A DNA stretch of 64,000 nucleotides from Carya illinoinensis (GCF_018687715.1 NC_056760.1:11768001-11832000), one strand, 5' to 3'; shown: positions 11,104 through 24,110, counted from the stretch's first letter. Notes: generated by a model from the sequence alone, not told the origin. Translations and numbers: made by a program.

Positions 11104-11335
11104 AGCGTGGACTTGTGGAGGAGAATAAAAAGTCTATCCACACTGGATTTCATCATTATCTCTCTCGGCGTATATTTATATTAATTAAATTGGCATTTGC
11201 CGAATGGCCCGTCTCAAGCTGTTGGTGGGTCCCTCTATATGAGGAAACTATTTAAGCTCTTTAGTGGCAATTTAGTATTTTCAAATAAATAAGATTTTGT
11301 GTTTTATATGTGCCGTATGTTGGCCTTGAGTAACG

Positions 11336-11525
11336 TATCGTTTAGTTGTATAATTTAGATAAAATGAAATAAGATGAAATATTTTATTAAAAATTAGCTA
11401 AAATATATTTTTAAATATTAATTTTATTTTAAAATTTAAAAAAATTAATTTTTTATTATATGTTATGTAAAAATTATAATAATTATATAATTTAAGATGA
11501 GATAATTTAAATTAAGATATCTAAA
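11336..11525. repeat. MITE-like element, GATGAGATGAG-ended family (copy b)
   Basis: Same family as 3811-4018 in opposite orientation: GATAAAATGAAATAAGATGAAAT at one end, AATTTAAGATGAGATAATTTA at the other, with the TTTAAATATTAATTTTATTT core. It lies about 110 bp upstream of the hAT element. Confidence 0.6.
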
Positions 11526-11630
11526 TTAACAGAAAAAAGAAAAGAAAGACAAAGAGAGGGAGTACGATTAAGGCAGCTGAAATATCCACTCAACACGAGT
11601 AGTTTGAAAACTTCTAGAAGACTCTGGTGC

Positions 11631-11638
11631 ACCTACAC
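11631..11638. repeat. Target-site duplication (left), ACCTACAC
   Basis: This 8-bp ACCTACAC directly precedes TAGGGCTGTTCA and is repeated perfectly at 13725-13732 directly after the other end. An 8-bp duplication is the hAT hallmark. Confidence 0.9.
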
Positions 11639-11774
11639 TAGGGCTGTTCATCCGGGTTCCGACCTGGAAATCCGGGCCGAAACCCGGACCGGATTAACCC
11701 GGATCAAATCTGGGCCGGAACCCGGATAAATCCGGGTTTTGTAAAACCCGGATTCCGGGTTCCGGATTCAACCC

Positions 11775-11778
<4 letters not shown>

Positions 11779-11823
<45 letters not shown>
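11779..11823. repeat. Poly-T tract inside the hAT element
   Basis: About 45 consecutive T bases, immediately inside the left subterminal CCGG-rich zone. Confidence 0.95.
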
Positions 11824-12584
11824 CCAGCTTTAAAAGCATAATTTTTTTTTAATAAAAACATATATTATATTAAAGATTTTTTAAGAAAAGTCAATATTGA
11901 AAAGCACAATTCTCTTTATGTAAAAGCCTATATTTATTATAGCAATTTTTAAAAAAATGTTGAAAATCATAGGTTTTTTTTTTAAAGCCTATATTTTGTG
12001 AAAATTTTTCTAAGAGGTAATGTTAAAAAGCATAACATTGTTCAGAATAATAAAATATATAAAAATGAAAAACTAAAATGCATTCAATCCACTACATATT
12101 ACATTACATTACAAAATATAAAATTACAAGATATGAGTTCCATATCAATAACATTCTTCCATGTGATTTAATCACATCAAATAAAACTTCAAATATATTC
12201 GTTGTAGCCACCCAAACGGAAGATAACCGCCACATTGAATTGAATTCCTAGTTCTCTGCAGCCCACCAAACTGAAGAGTAAGAATGTATTTCAACAGAAA
12301 AAAACACAAACCATAGAAGGAAACACTAAGAGCATGATGATGATCTTAGTTGAATGCTTCCTGTAATGTCTGTTGCCACAAGTGAAAGCCAACCTTGAAA
12401 CAAGATTACTTCAGTTCTCCACAGGTTATCCTCTATTATCATCGCAGTTGCTGACTTCTAATAGTCAATTTCATTCAAACAGCGAGTTCTGTCATTTCTC
12501 TGTAGGCAATCTCAACCTGAAATCGTTCTAATGATCAAGGTTTTTGTAGAATAACAGAATATTGATACTTTCAAATGCCTTTTA

Positions 12585-13235
12585 TCATGTACAACACCAG
12601 TTGAGAACTTGCAAGAACGACTTGACTGCAATAGTAAGCAGCATACAAACAGGAAAATTATAAAATTGGATATCCTTCCAACTCAGATAAAGCCACAGCA
12701 TTGTCCACAATGTCATGGCTCCAAGCCTTCCAACACACATCAATACAATCCAAAATCTAACATTTACCCACTTCTCCATAGCAAACAATCAAAGCCGATT
12801 CTACACAGTTTACAACTTGGGTATGCTCTCTTCCTCAACACAACAGCACAAGAAACAAAACAGCAAATATCTTAAACCCTAAAATCATAAAAGCAAAAGA
12901 TGGAGAGGAAAGGCAGCCAAGAGAATAAAAGAATAAAGATGTAGGTGGTCCATACCCCTGGGTAGATGAACCGCTTAGATCCGTCGGCTGCAGCGCCATC
13001 ACATATAGACTCGCCATTCCGATTTTTCAATAACTTACTAATTTTTTGTTTGTCTTGAATCCTTCAATTGGAAAATAAATTTTTGAGCCCCAATAGGTGA
13101 TGGAATTGAACAAAAACCTCGAAAAAAAGTAACATAAACAAAAAAATAACCCAAAATCAACGAAGAGAGAACGCAACAGAGGGAAGAAATAAAACTTACC
13201 AAAACCCTAAAGCACTTCCACCGTTCGACATCGCA
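12585..13235 (-). other. Unique cargo of the hAT element, possibly captured host-gene sequence
   Basis: This segment lacks the CCGG subterminal motifs. On the minus strand it carries gene-like signals: an ATG followed by an open stretch ending TTTTG|GTAAGT near 13200 (a good donor), and a second open frame of 60 codons (12835-13017, beginning MASLYVMALQP). I recognise no domain. It may be a captured gene fragment or simply old element sequence. Confidence 0.35.
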
Positions 13236-13310
13236 GATAGCTTACTGAGACATAGAGCAGATGAGAGAGTGATTTCGGGAGGGGCTAGGGCATCATAGAC
13301 ACAGACGCAA

Positions 13311-13456
<146 letters not shown>

Positions 13457-13724
13457 AGATGAGAGAAAGGAAACTGGGGCTAGGAATCGGGGGGAAGACG
13501 AATTGGGTTTTGGGGGGTGGTGCGGGTGTGACGGCTAAGGCAATGCCCTTTTTCTTTTTATACAACCCGGGTACCGGGTTTTAAACCCGGGACCCGGATT
13601 TAAAATCCGGTACCCGAACCGGATTCATATGGTTTTTTAAATCCGGATTTCGGCCCGGATTTGATCCGGTCCGAAAACTGGAACCGGAATCCGGTTTCGG
13701 ACTGGGCCGGGTTGAACAGTCCTA

Positions 13725-13732
13725 ACCTACAC
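13725..13732. repeat. Target-site duplication (right), ACCTACAC
   Basis: Perfect copy of 11631-11638, directly abutting the right terminal inverted repeat. Confidence 0.9.
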
Positions 13733-14502
13733 TAACCGAATGGTTGGTGGTCCCAAAATTTGTTTGTAAATTCAAATGAAATTCAATGTAAATGCTCATT
13801 CATTTCTTTAAGGCATTCTGTATAAATAGGATCTATGGGCCAATGTACAAAGATAGGAAAATATACACAAAAAACTCAGTAGACTCTGTAGTGTGATAGA
13901 GGAATTTTTCCAAACACTTGCTGTGCATTTTTTATTTCTTATTATGGTATCAAGAGCTCGATAGGATCCACGTCCAAACCTCTCTTCTTCAATCTTCATT
14001 TTTTTTTTCCTCATCTCAGACACAAAATTCACCTCATCCTTACTCTTCCTTTTTATTTTTCAATGCCTGCCGGAGACAAAGCAACAAACACAACACTGTC
14101 TCTTTCATCACCACCCCTCAATTCCTCTATTGCTCCTCTGCATCTCATGATTTTGTAATTTGTGGCACCTTAGCAGAATGCACCCACACCGAATACATGT
14201 AGCAAAACTGAGATGAAAGCAGAGGAAAATTCACAAGTTCTAAAAGATGGTTATGTAACCGAATAGAGATTCTTTAGCCATCTGTCACTAAATGATTGCC
14301 ACTCAAATGTATACAGACTCACATTGAATGAAATGATAAATTCTGGGAGCAATCATTGTCTTTGATGAGTGTACCATTTCCTCAAACGTTCTGTCTTTAT
14401 TTTGCCTTTTCTAAACTTTTAGCATGGTATCTAGAGCTCCATAAGGACTCACGTCCTCTCGATCCTTCTGTTTCTTTCTTTTTTCATTCCCTTCCTCTCT
14501 CC

Positions 14503-15423
14503 ATGGCTTCCTCTAATAAATCTCCCGCTGATAAAAATCCCTTTCCTAGCCTTCTTCACACCGCATCTCACTTCATCACCATCAAGTTTAATCTAGACAA
14601 TTATCTTCTTTGGAAAGCTCAAATTGAGCCCTTCCTCCAAGGTCATCAGCTCTATGGGTATGTGGATGGTTCCATTCCCATGCCCCCATTTTCTTCTACT
14701 GGTTCTCCAACTCCTAAATACACTAACTAGCTTCTCCAAGATAAATTGATTATGTCTACACTTAACTCGTCTCTCTCCGAGTCTATCCTAGCTCAAGTTC
14801 TAGATTGCAAAACATCCTCTGCGATCTAGAAAACTCTACAAAATTCCTTTGCTGCCAAGTCCTCTGCTCATGTCGTTCACACTCAATTTCAACTTGCAAC
14901 CCTTAAAAAAGGGTTTGAATCCATTTCGAAGTACTATGCCAAAGCCAAATCACTTGCCTAAACCCTTGGTGCATCAGGTGTAGCAGGTCATCCTCTTACA
15001 AACCAAGAGTTTTCCATATATCTCCTTGCTGGACCTGGGACTGATTATGAGTCCCTTGTCACCTTTGTCACCACTCGTCCTAATTCATTGTCTCTCCATC
15101 AAATTTACAGCTACTTATTGAATCATGAGGCTCATCTCAATCATCAAACACAATCCTTGCTCTCGGATCCATCCATTTTTGCAAACACTACTGTCACAAA
15201 TTCAGGTTCTATACTGGGTCCATCTCTGAATTGTGGCCGAGGCTCTTCTTCTCGTGGACACAGGGGTCACAATGGTGGACGTGGCTACTCTAGCTCTGGA
15301 TGTGGACAGTCATCCTCCAACTACTTTCAAAACCAAAATGATTCTCACCCAGTATGCCAACTCTGCAACAAAATTGGTCACTCTGTCACAACCTACATTC
15401 ATCAATTTAACTATGCCTATTAG
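14503..15423 (+). pseudogene. copia gag pseudogene
   Basis: Opens at an ATG near 14503 (MASSNKSPADK) and shows the UBN2-type gag signature FNLDNYLLWKAQIEPFLQG. In-frame stops follow at about 14728, 14827 and 14960. The end has a glycine/serine-rich linker and a zinc knuckle CQLCNKIGH whose last cysteine is missing. It is a non-functional nucleocapsid precursor. Confidence 0.85.
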
Positions 15424-15764
15424 GCCTCCCCCCCACCCTCGTTCACTACAACTTCTCCCATGTTCCCCCTTTCCCCAACAATGTCTCCCACTAGTTCCCA
15501 GACACTGCGGCTACCCACCATTTCACCCTCAACCTCTCCACCCTCAACCTTGACTTCACGTCTTACCAAGGGTTTGACCTTGTCAGCATCGGCGATGAAT
15601 TGTCTCTCCTTATCTAACACGTTGGCTTGGCTCACCTTCCGTCATCTTCCGGCAATTTTCTTTTAAACAACCTGCTCCATGTCCCCTTGATTTCTAGAAA
15701 TCTTCTTTCTATTAGGAAATTTTGCACTGATAATAGAGTTTTCTTTTAATTTCACTCTGATTTT

Positions 15765-16728
15765 TTGTGTGTGAAGGATTTACATACCAAGGTGGAGCTT
15801 CTCCAGGGTCCTGTTGAGAATGACCTTTATGTTTTTCCATCGCCACCTCGCCTGTCCTCCTTTGGCTCTCCTTCCTCTGTCTCATCGCAAGCTCACATTG
15901 GCATTCGTACCTCTGCTAATCTCTGGCATCATCACTTTGGGCATCCGTCCCCTCGAGTCACCCATTTCACTCTTCATGCGTTCAAGCTTCCCACAACGAA
16001 CAGTCCTAAGCCTCCCTTCTGCTCTGCAGGTGTACATGCCAATGCCCACTCCCTTCCTCACCCATCTTCTCCCTTTCGGTCCAATGGCCGTTTCATCTTT
16101 TGTTTTTTGATGTAGGGGGCCTTGCCCCACATTATCTACCTCCGGCTGTCGTTATTTCCTTTCAATAATAGATGACTTTTCAAAGTTTTTATGGTGCTTT
16201 CCTTTACATTTAAAGTCTGATGTGCCCTATGTTGTGTTAGCTTTTCTTCATTATGCTAACACTCAATTCTCGCACAAAATTATGTCTATTGAAACTGACA
16301 GTGGTATTGAGTTTAAACATCTTCGTCCCATATTTCAATCTTGTGGTATCCATCATCGTATCACTGCTCCTTATTCCCACCAACAAAACGGCACCATTGA
16401 ACATCGCCATAGACAAATAATTGAAGTTGGATTGTCTCTTCTTGCCCATGCTCATATGCCACAAAGGTATTGGGCTAAAGCCTTTCAAACGGCCACTTAC
16501 CTTATCAATTGCTTTCCAACCCCGATCCTTCACAATAAATCTCCATATGAAACATTATTGGGCCCTCCTCCTGATTATCTATCTCTTTGGGTCTTTGGCA
16601 CAGCCTGTTGGCCCAATTTGAGACCATATATTCGTCACAAAATTGATTTTTGGTATCTCCAATGCATCTTTTTGGGCTACAGCCCGGATCATAAACCCTA
16701 CAAATGCCTCCATATTCCTACGGGCTGA
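15765..16728 (+). pseudogene. copia integrase pseudogene
   Basis: A GAG-pre-integrase zinc-binding remnant (ANLWHHHFGHPS, about 15917) precedes the integrase core. Core strands IMSIETDSGIEF (first Asp visible) and HHRITAPYSHQQNGTIEHRHR (about 16345-16415, catalytic Glu in GTIE) are clear, followed by the C-terminal FLGY. Two frameshift or stop breaks separate the zinc region from the core. Confidence 0.85.
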
Positions 16729-17317
16729 GTATATGTGTCCAAATATGTAATATTTGATGAAGTTATATTTCCGTTTTATAATATCTCCACAGGTCCACCT
16801 CCATCTCTATCTCTCCACACTACTCCACTTCTGTCATCCATCTCTTTACCGGCCCATGTCACAAGCCCATCTCTTAGACTTTCCTCACCCCAGCCCGATA
16901 CAAGCCCTCCTCCCTCTTCTAATCCTAATTCACGTTCCCTTCCTACTGGTAGTGTGCCGTCCACCCTTGAGTCTGTCTCTTCTTCCTCTAGTTCTAATAT
17001 ACATGGAACCTCACCCTCATCCTGTCCCTCGACTAACTCTCTCAGAACCACCCACCCTATGACCACCAGGTCTCACACTCAATCTCTTCATCCTAAAGTG
17101 CACACGGATGACACTATTCTGTGGCCTACCAAATGCCCATCCGCTTCACTCACTATCTCGACCACTCCCTCCACCTCCTCCATCATTCCGGAGGAACCTT
17201 CCTCCTTTTCTGAAGCCAACAAGTATTCTAAGTGGTGTGTGGCGTGTGGCTATGGCGGATGAATTTCATGCCTTACTCCATAATCGCACTTAGGAGCTTG
17301 TCCCTCCTACTCCTGAT

Positions 17318-18284
17318 ATGAACATCTTGGGTTCGAAATGGGTTTTAAATACTAAGAGGCATGCCGATGGAACCCTTGAACGCCGTAAGGCTCAGCTTGT
17401 GGCCAAGAGCTTCCATCAGCAACCTGGGTTAGACTATCACAAAACCTACAGTCCTGTCATCAAACTAGTTACAGTCAAACTCATTCTATCCATAACCGTC
17501 ACCTCCAATTGGCCTCTCCACCAACTTAATGTTCAGAACGCGTTCTTGCATAGGGACCTCGAGGAAGCTGTTTTCATGAACAACCACCTAGATTTGCTCA
17601 TCCGGACTACCCGTCACACATCTATAAATTAAAAAATCCCTCTATGGTTTAAAGCAAGCCCCTAGCGCTTGGTTTGCCAAGTTAACTGATCAATTGGTTT
17701 CTTTTGGGTTTGTTGCCTCTTGGGCCAATTCCTCCCTATTCATACTTCGTAATGGTTCTGATTGTTTGTTTATTCTTATATATGTTGATGACTTGATTGT
17801 TATTGGGTCCTATCCGACCCTCATCTCTTATTTCATTTCTTCATTGAGTCATTACTTCCCAGTTGAAGACTTAAGTAATCTTCATTATTTCCTAGGCATT
17901 GAGGTTACCAAAACCCCTTCTAGCCTTTTTCTCTCCCAAACAAAGTATATTTATGATCTCTTGTATCGCAGTTGAATACATAATTCCAAGCCTGTAAGTA
18001 CTCCTATGCCTACCTAGGATAAACTTACTCTGTTCGATGGCTGCTCATTTGATGATCCACAACTCTATCAAAGTGTGGTAGGCAGCCTTCAATATTTAGC
18101 TTTTACACTCATTGATATATCCTTTGTCATCAATCGCATCTGTCAGTTTATACATAGTCCTAGGATTTCTCATTGGCAAGTAGTGAAACAAATTCTTCGT
18201 TACCTATGTCACATCTCTTCACTTGGTTTTTGTTTCTCCTCCAATTCCTCCTTTAGAATCTCGGCCTTCTCTGATGCTGACTGA
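17318..18284 (+). pseudogene. copia reverse transcriptase / RNase H pseudogene
   Basis: Includes the KWVLNTKRHADGTLERRKAQLVAK start, the PVIKLVT and LHQLNVQNAFLH blocks (the expected QxDVxNAFL Asp is Asn), the catalytic LIYVDDLIV box near 17785-17815, LHYFLGIEV, and the early RNase H motif ISAFSDAD. It is interrupted by a stop near 17630 and frameshifts near 17690 and 17975. Confidence 0.88.
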
Positions 18285-18426
18285 GCTGGATGTCCAGATG
18301 ATCGGAAATCAACTGTGGGGTTTTGTGTATACTTTGGCAAACATCTTATCTCTTGGGGGTCCAAAAAATAAGCCACCATTGCTCAGTCCTCCACTAAGGC
18401 CGAGTATAAATCAGTAGCTAATATAG

Positions 18427-18608
18427 CTAGAGCTCAAAAATCATGCAGAGGAGAAGAATAATTTTTGTATAAATACCTCAAATGCAATCTCACAACCTGT
18501 TCCACGAGTTTGTCCAGCAATCCACTTTACTTTGCTACACGGATTAGTTTAGCGACCTTTCCAAAAGAAGCCTTCTTCAAGTTCTTGGTTGAGTGCACTA
18601 TATAGCAA
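18427..18608. repeat. Second copy of the 9.05-kb repeat
   Basis: See 9050-9229. It abuts the truncated copia RNase H on one side and a palindromic MITE on the other. Confidence 0.8.
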
Positions 18609-18618
18609 TGTCGAGTTT

Positions 18619-18778
18619 TGCTACATACAAACACAGTTGCGTACTAATCTGTGCACTAATATTGATTTATTCATACTTAAAATTTAAATTAACATTGTTT
18701 TCAATAAAATCTACTTTTTGACCAATCACATCATATTGGTGCACAGATTAATGCACAATTGTGCTTGCAACTATATTT
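18619..18778. repeat. Palindromic MITE (CTACATACA family, copy 1)
   Basis: The left arm (CTACATACAAACACAG..., TAATCTGTGCAC-TAATAT) is the imperfect reverse complement of the right arm (ATATTGGTGCACAGATTA...GCTTGCAACTAT). It is about 155 bp with little spacer and no coding capacity. A related, better-preserved element is at 29544-29676. Confidence 0.75.
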
Positions 18779-19839
18779 TTCCATGTCAAATTGACTAATT
18801 GGGAAGGGTTCTATATAACCTTCCCATAAGTAATCTATAGCTGGCCCTTAATGACTTCAAAACACACGAACACTTATGATACGTTTGGATTTTAAGATAA
18901 GTTAAGTTAAGTTAAGTTATGAATAGTAATATTTTGTAAAACTCATTAAGATAGATTTAACTATTTTAAATTGAGACGAGTTTAAATTTTTATATTAAAA
19001 TGTATAAATTATATAAGTTAAGATGAGTTTAACTTTTTTTTTTATAAGAAGTTTAAAAAGTAGTGAATTCCATCAATAATTAGTTTGAAATAAACTGAAT
19101 TTGGTTCAACAACCAAATAAAACCTAATCATTAAGTCAAATATTAATGCCTACGAGTAGTGTTAAGGTGCTACCTAATAGTGACCACTGGACGTGCTTTC
19201 TAGATAAAATTTACTTTTCTAATTTTTTTATTCAAATTTTCTTAACATGTTTAAATATTTTTTAAAATAATATCAATACACTAATAGTTACTTTCTAATG
19301 CCTATAGCGGGGTTGTGCGCCCCTCTATTTATTACATCACATAATGGCCATGGCCTTGGGTCTACGTATCTCAATGTAGTGTCAATCTCGCTCCAAACAA
19401 ATAGATTGTGTAACAACAGACCACACCTACAAAAGATACACGGACAATATTAACTTAAGACTACTTAGTGGAAATTATCTATGTTAAAATCTAACAAACA
19501 TATGCTATAGAATAATATTATAATTAATATCATACATTCCCATGTTATCAACTCATATAAACATGTAATCGCATTTAGTCTCGTCACATATTAAATTAAA
19601 TAATCATATGTAATAAATAAAACGGATTGTACAATAAAAACATGCATGTCAACGCATCAATTATTATTTATTTATTTATTTACATAATTAAAAAATAGAT
19701 AATAAAAAACAAACTGCCATTTGCCTGCATGCTCATTGCCGCAGCTAAATGGCGTGCCTTGTCATAGACCAGCTGGTGGACCATGGTTCGAAAGAATCGA
19801 AGATTCGAAACCCCACGAAAACGTTACGCACTTTTTATT
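18779..19839. other. AT-rich intergenic with a MITE-like segment
   Basis: No gene is seen. A stretch at about 18878-19045 (TACGTTTGGATTTTAAGATA, repeated GTTAA, AATTGAGACGAGTT, TAAGATGAGTTTAA) belongs to the GATGAG-ended family but is more diverged (copy c). Confidence 0.5.
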
Positions 19840-20085
19840 AAGTTTTGCTGATCATGCGTTTACCCTGTTTTACCTTAAAATTCAGCGCTATTTTATTTTG
19901 GTACTTTGAATGAGCTTTGCTGCGTAACATCTCATATATTATATTTATTTTTTTATTTTTTAAGTTTTTGCTGATCATGCGTTTATCCTATTTTACCTTA
20001 AAATTCAGTGCCATTTTATTTTGGTAATTTGAATGAGCTTTGTTGCGTAATATCTCGTATATTATATTTATTTTTTTATTTTTTT
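19840..20085. repeat. Tandem duplication, two units of about 122 bp
   Basis: Units 19840-19961 and 19962-20085 are near-identical. Each begins AAGTTTT-GCTGATCATGCG, then TTTTACCTTAAAATTCAG, TTGAATGAGCTTTG and TATATTATATTTATTTTTTTA. They differ by scattered substitutions. Confidence 0.9.
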
Positions 20086-20294
20086 AATATTTTTAAAATA
20101 ATAGAATTTTTCTACTCATCATCCATACAATACATATTTGATAAGGAAAAAAAAAAGTAAAAAAATAAAAATCATATGTAGTATGGGAATGATGAGTATA
20201 ATTTTATTTTTTATTTTTGAATTCCATTGAGGTATCGGGATGTTCTCGTGTGTCACTGTTTAATAAGGTTAAAAAATTATGCTTATTATCTTAG

Positions 20295-20675
20295 ATCTCT
20301 TTTGGATTGCAAGATGACCTCACCTCATCTCAACATCCAACACAACAAATACTACAAAAAATTTTAAATTTTAAATTTTGAATCTTTTCACTTAATCATT
20401 ACAATTCTTCTAAATTTACAAACTTTCAAAAAAAAAAAAAATCAATTTCTTCTAATCCCAAAAAAAAAATATCTTAAAAAATTAATTATATTCTAACAAT
20501 ATTTTAATTTTATAATTTTTTATTTAATTTTTTATTTCTACTTCCCGTAAACCTCATAAAACATTAATTCAAATAATTTCATTATTATTTACAAATTATT
20601 TATCATTACTATTCATAAATTTATTATCCCCATGCATTTTATCTCAACATCCAAACTAATACTAAGTGATTGTTT
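20295..20675. repeat. MITE-like element, GATGAGATGAG-ended family (copy d)
   Basis: Ends GACCTCACCTCATCTCAACATCCAA and TTTATCTCAACATCCAAACTAA share the CTCAACATCCAA block. The core matches the family, with poly-A expansions near 20430 and 20460. Confidence 0.65.
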
Positions 20676-21109
20676 TTAAGTTACTAGTTTGCGCTTCATG
20701 CCTAACCATTTAATGGTTAAGTGTCTGACAGACTGACAAGGCTGTTCATCTGGACAGGTTATTATCTGGCTGGCCGAATGTGTGCAGGGGGTTATCCACA
20801 TTTATAAGCACAAGCATGCAAATGACTCCAAAGGTGGCCTTAATTAGCGTAGATATTTCACAATCCGATCCAAATACATAACTCGTGATCAAAACATTTA
20901 TCAAACTTGAAGAGAAAATCAAAATCAAGTCGCATACGATTAACCCTAATCAAACTGGCATGGAAATATCTGTAAGTTATGAGTAATTGTGAGCAATTGC
21001 AAGTAATCCATTGCATGTGTAAATCGTGATCAAGAATGAAAGATAAATGCATGTGTCCGAGAATATACTATGAATCTATGATCATAAAGCTTGGGTACTA
21101 TTAATATTT

Positions 21110-21305
21110 TTTTTTCATAGATAAGATGATATGAGTTAAGATAAAAATTAAAAATTAAATAAAATATTGTTAAAAAATATATTTTTTAATATTATTTTTA
21201 TTTCAAAATTTGAAAAAGTAATTGAATTGTTTATTTTGTTTTGATGTGAAAATTTTAAAAAATTACAATAATTATATCATGATATGAGATGAAATGAAAA
21301 TGATT
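21110..21305. repeat. MITE-like element, GATGAGATGAG-ended family (copy e)
   Basis: GATAAGATGATATGAGTTAAGAT at one end, ATGATATGAGATGAAATGAAAA at the other, with the AATTGTTTATTTTGTTTTG core. Confidence 0.65.
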
Positions 21306-21869
21306 GTGAAATGCCTTAGTTTATTTTCCACCGTTATGCATTTATTTCCTATAAAGCAAAACTTGGAACGTTGTTCTGCGCTTTCCTCTGGGCTAGCTAT
21401 GCTGAAAGGGTTAACTTGCATGCAGGTTGCATATATATATATATATATAAATTGACACATTTATTGCCTTTATCCTTACATTTCCATGACAGTAGATCTT
21501 TTTTGCTTTTGTGTATTGCAAAGAATGTGATATGAGGATGGGATTAACATGTACATGAATAGAGAAATTGTATTCATAAGCTGATATATATTCTACACTG
21601 TTGATTAACATGTAACATGAATAGAGAAATTTGATTAACATGTAGGATGAATATTGATCTATACTGTTGACTTGGTTGGATTTAATTTGTAAGAGAAATT
21701 TATAAATTTACATATTGCAAATCAAATCGTGTTACATCAATAATATTATGTATGATATATTTTCACAACGGATTGTAAATAGGAAGATGACTAATATGAA
21801 TATATTATAGACACATACCTGAAGCAACGTAACGCCTTCTGTGATTTCCAGTACAAGGTCCTTTCAATC

Positions 21870-22395
21870 ATGTTAGGGCTGATCTATTGGTAAAAGTTTT
21901 CATCTCAAAATTCTTATCTCATCTCATCATGTCTCATTTTTAAACATCATTTAAACTCAAATACTTTCAAAATAATCATTACAACTTTCTCAAAATTAAA
22001 AAAAAGAAAGAAAGAAAAGGAATTCAACTTTTTCAAATCTCTAAAAAAAATAATATTATAAAACTTTCTCATCTGAGTCATCTCATCTCATCCTATCTTA
22101 TTTCTAAATATCACTAAAAAACAAATACTTTCAAACTAATCATTACAACTTTTTTAAAATTTCAAACAAAAAATAAAAAGGACATCAACTATTTCAAATC
22201 TCTAAACAAAAATAATATTAAACTATATTTTAACAATATTTTAATTTTATAATTTTTTTATTCAACTTTTTCTCTCTTCTTTTCGAAAATTTAAAAAATA
22301 TTCAATTTAAACTATGTCACTACTATTTACAAATCATCTTATTATTATTCATTAAATTTTTATCTAATTTCATTCCTCGAAAACGTGTTAGCCTT
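21870..22395. repeat. Two adjacent MITE-like elements (copies f and g)
   Basis: The block TCATCTCATCATGTCTCATTTTTAAACATCA...CTTTCAAAATAATCATTACAA (from 21905) is repeated as TCATCTCATCCTATCTTATTTCTAAATATCA...CTTTCAAACTAATCATTACAA (from 22083). The shared core is TTTCAAATCTCTAAA. This suggests a head-to-tail pair or a nested insertion. Confidence 0.65.
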
Positions 22396-22554
22396 AGTAT
22401 AGATTTAAAGTAATAATAATAATAGTAATCAAAGACCTTAGAACAGAATTCTCAAAAAAAAAAAAAAAAAAAGCCATGACAACTTATACATCCAAATAAA
22501 ACCCAAGTTGTCTCGATACCCTCGTTTTTATATCTTGTCAACGCTAGGTTCTAT

Positions 22555-22770
22555 TTGGCTACTGAGATTTTTTGGATGAGAATTTTAAATTTTAAGATGA
22601 GAATTTTAAATTTTAAGATAAAATATTAAAATATTATATTTTAATATTATTATTATTTTGGGATTTAAAAAAGTTAAGAAAAAGTTAAATTGTTTATTAT
22701 ATTTTGTATGAAGATTTAGAAAAATTATAATGATGAGATGAGAATTTTGTGTTGGAAATGAGAAGTCTTG
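22555..22770. repeat. MITE-like element, GATGAGATGAG-ended family (copy h)
   Basis: Opposite orientation to f and g. It contains TTTTAAGATGAGAATTTTAAATTTTAAGATAAAATA and ends AATGATGAGATGAGAATTTTG. Confidence 0.6.
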
Positions 22771-23339
22771 ATGGCCAAACCGAACCTGAATAAAAAATTG
22801 ATCTACTCATCATGAACTCTATCAACACCACATATTATACATATTTTTTTATGTATTTATTTTTTTAATAGGTATATAATATAAAGATATAAGTAGAATA
22901 ACTCAATTAGTTTAAAAAGATTAAAATAATGAAAAATAAAATAAAAAATAAGTATGGTATGTGAAATGATTAGTAGCAATACTCTTTATCGTATTTTGCT
23001 TGTTAAGTAAAAAATTTCATCTTGAGCTGTTAGAAAATTTCGAGAAATTAATAAATTGGTATTAAAAAAAAATAATAGTTGTAATCATGAGTGCGTAAAT
23101 ACTGTACAATCATTTTGATAAAATGAATAAATAAAGAACTTACAATAAAATAGATTAATTTTTTAGTAATGCATTCTACTATTGTATGCAACATTACTTA
23201 TAATTTAAGTATAAAAAATGTCTGTTATTCAAATTTCAAACGGAAACAGAATAAATTGTAAAACATGTCTTTGCCACAAGTACTGTTATTCGCAGCACGT
23301 ACATAGTAACGCAAGTGTTATAGTGTCTAAACGTACCTT

Positions 23340-24110
23340 CCATGCACATAAATCTGATATAATGATTCAATAACAAGGGAAGGAAGGTTTCCGAATTCTG
23401 ATGCAGGGTAAAAAGTATATATTAATCGTACTGGATAGTCTGGATTACTAGGCGAGTGGAGCAAAGAACTGCAAAAGAAATTAAAGTAAGAGTGCCAATT
23501 ACATGCAGCCCATTGAACCAAAGAATTAACCATGAACATAAATATGGAATTAATTAACTTATAAGAAGCCGTTTGGTTTCAGAGACCATCTCATCTCAAC
23601 TCGTACGGATAGTCACTCTTTTATTCAAATATAAATTTTGAAACACTTGTCTTTGCCAGTACCATAACCCTTACCTAATTGGGTGTTTCGCAGCACACAA
23701 TTAAGTCATGTTGTAGTTCTAAATATTAATTTAGCTCCCTAGATCTCAACGAACGTACCATGCATGCACAGAAATTTGATATGATGATTCAATATTAACA
23801 AGCCAGGAATTAAGGTTTCCGAATTCTGATGAAGAGTAAAAAGTATACAATAATCATGGATTAATACGCGAGTGGAGCAAAGAATTGGAAAAGAAATTAA
23901 AGTACATGCAGCCTATTGGACTGAAGAATTAAGCATGCACATAAATATGGTATTGAACTAAAATATCTAATGAATTGGATGCAACGAAAGTACGAGAAAT
24001 TGGAAGCCGGCCAATATTGAGCAAAGACAACATACAACGTACAAAAAGGTTATTAGAGATCAGAGACGAAAGTCGTGTAGAATCCTTACCTTCGGACTGC
24101 AGGCAAATTT
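23340..24110. repeat. Local tandem duplication (two partial copies) of the 10.7-kb segment
   Basis: Copy 1 spans about 23340-23560 and copy 2 about 23755-24110. Both begin CATGCACA-AAAT-TGATAT-ATGATTCAATA, share AAGGTTTCCGAATTCTGATG and GAGTGGAGCAAAGAA, and end near ACATGCAGCC-ATTG...AATATGG. Copy 2 extends to a minus-strand splice-donor-like junction (CCGAAG|GTAAGG at 24090/24089) that is also present at 11017/11016. Confidence 0.85.

Larger units (their letters stand above)
13740..18426 (+). mobile_element. Degenerate Ty1/copia retrotransposon
   Basis: Gag and pol are in copia order (gag, protease remnant, integrase, RT, RNase H) on the plus strand, broken by many stops and frameshifts. 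Two primer-binding-site-like sequences complementary to initiator tRNA-Met, TGGTATCAAGAGC (13945) and TGGTATCTAGAGC (14425), suggest a 5' LTR remnant and a partial duplication of the leader. The 3' end stops inside RNase H at about 18426, where it joins the repeat shared with 9.05 kb. No 3' LTR is seen, so the element is truncated. Confidence 0.85.
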
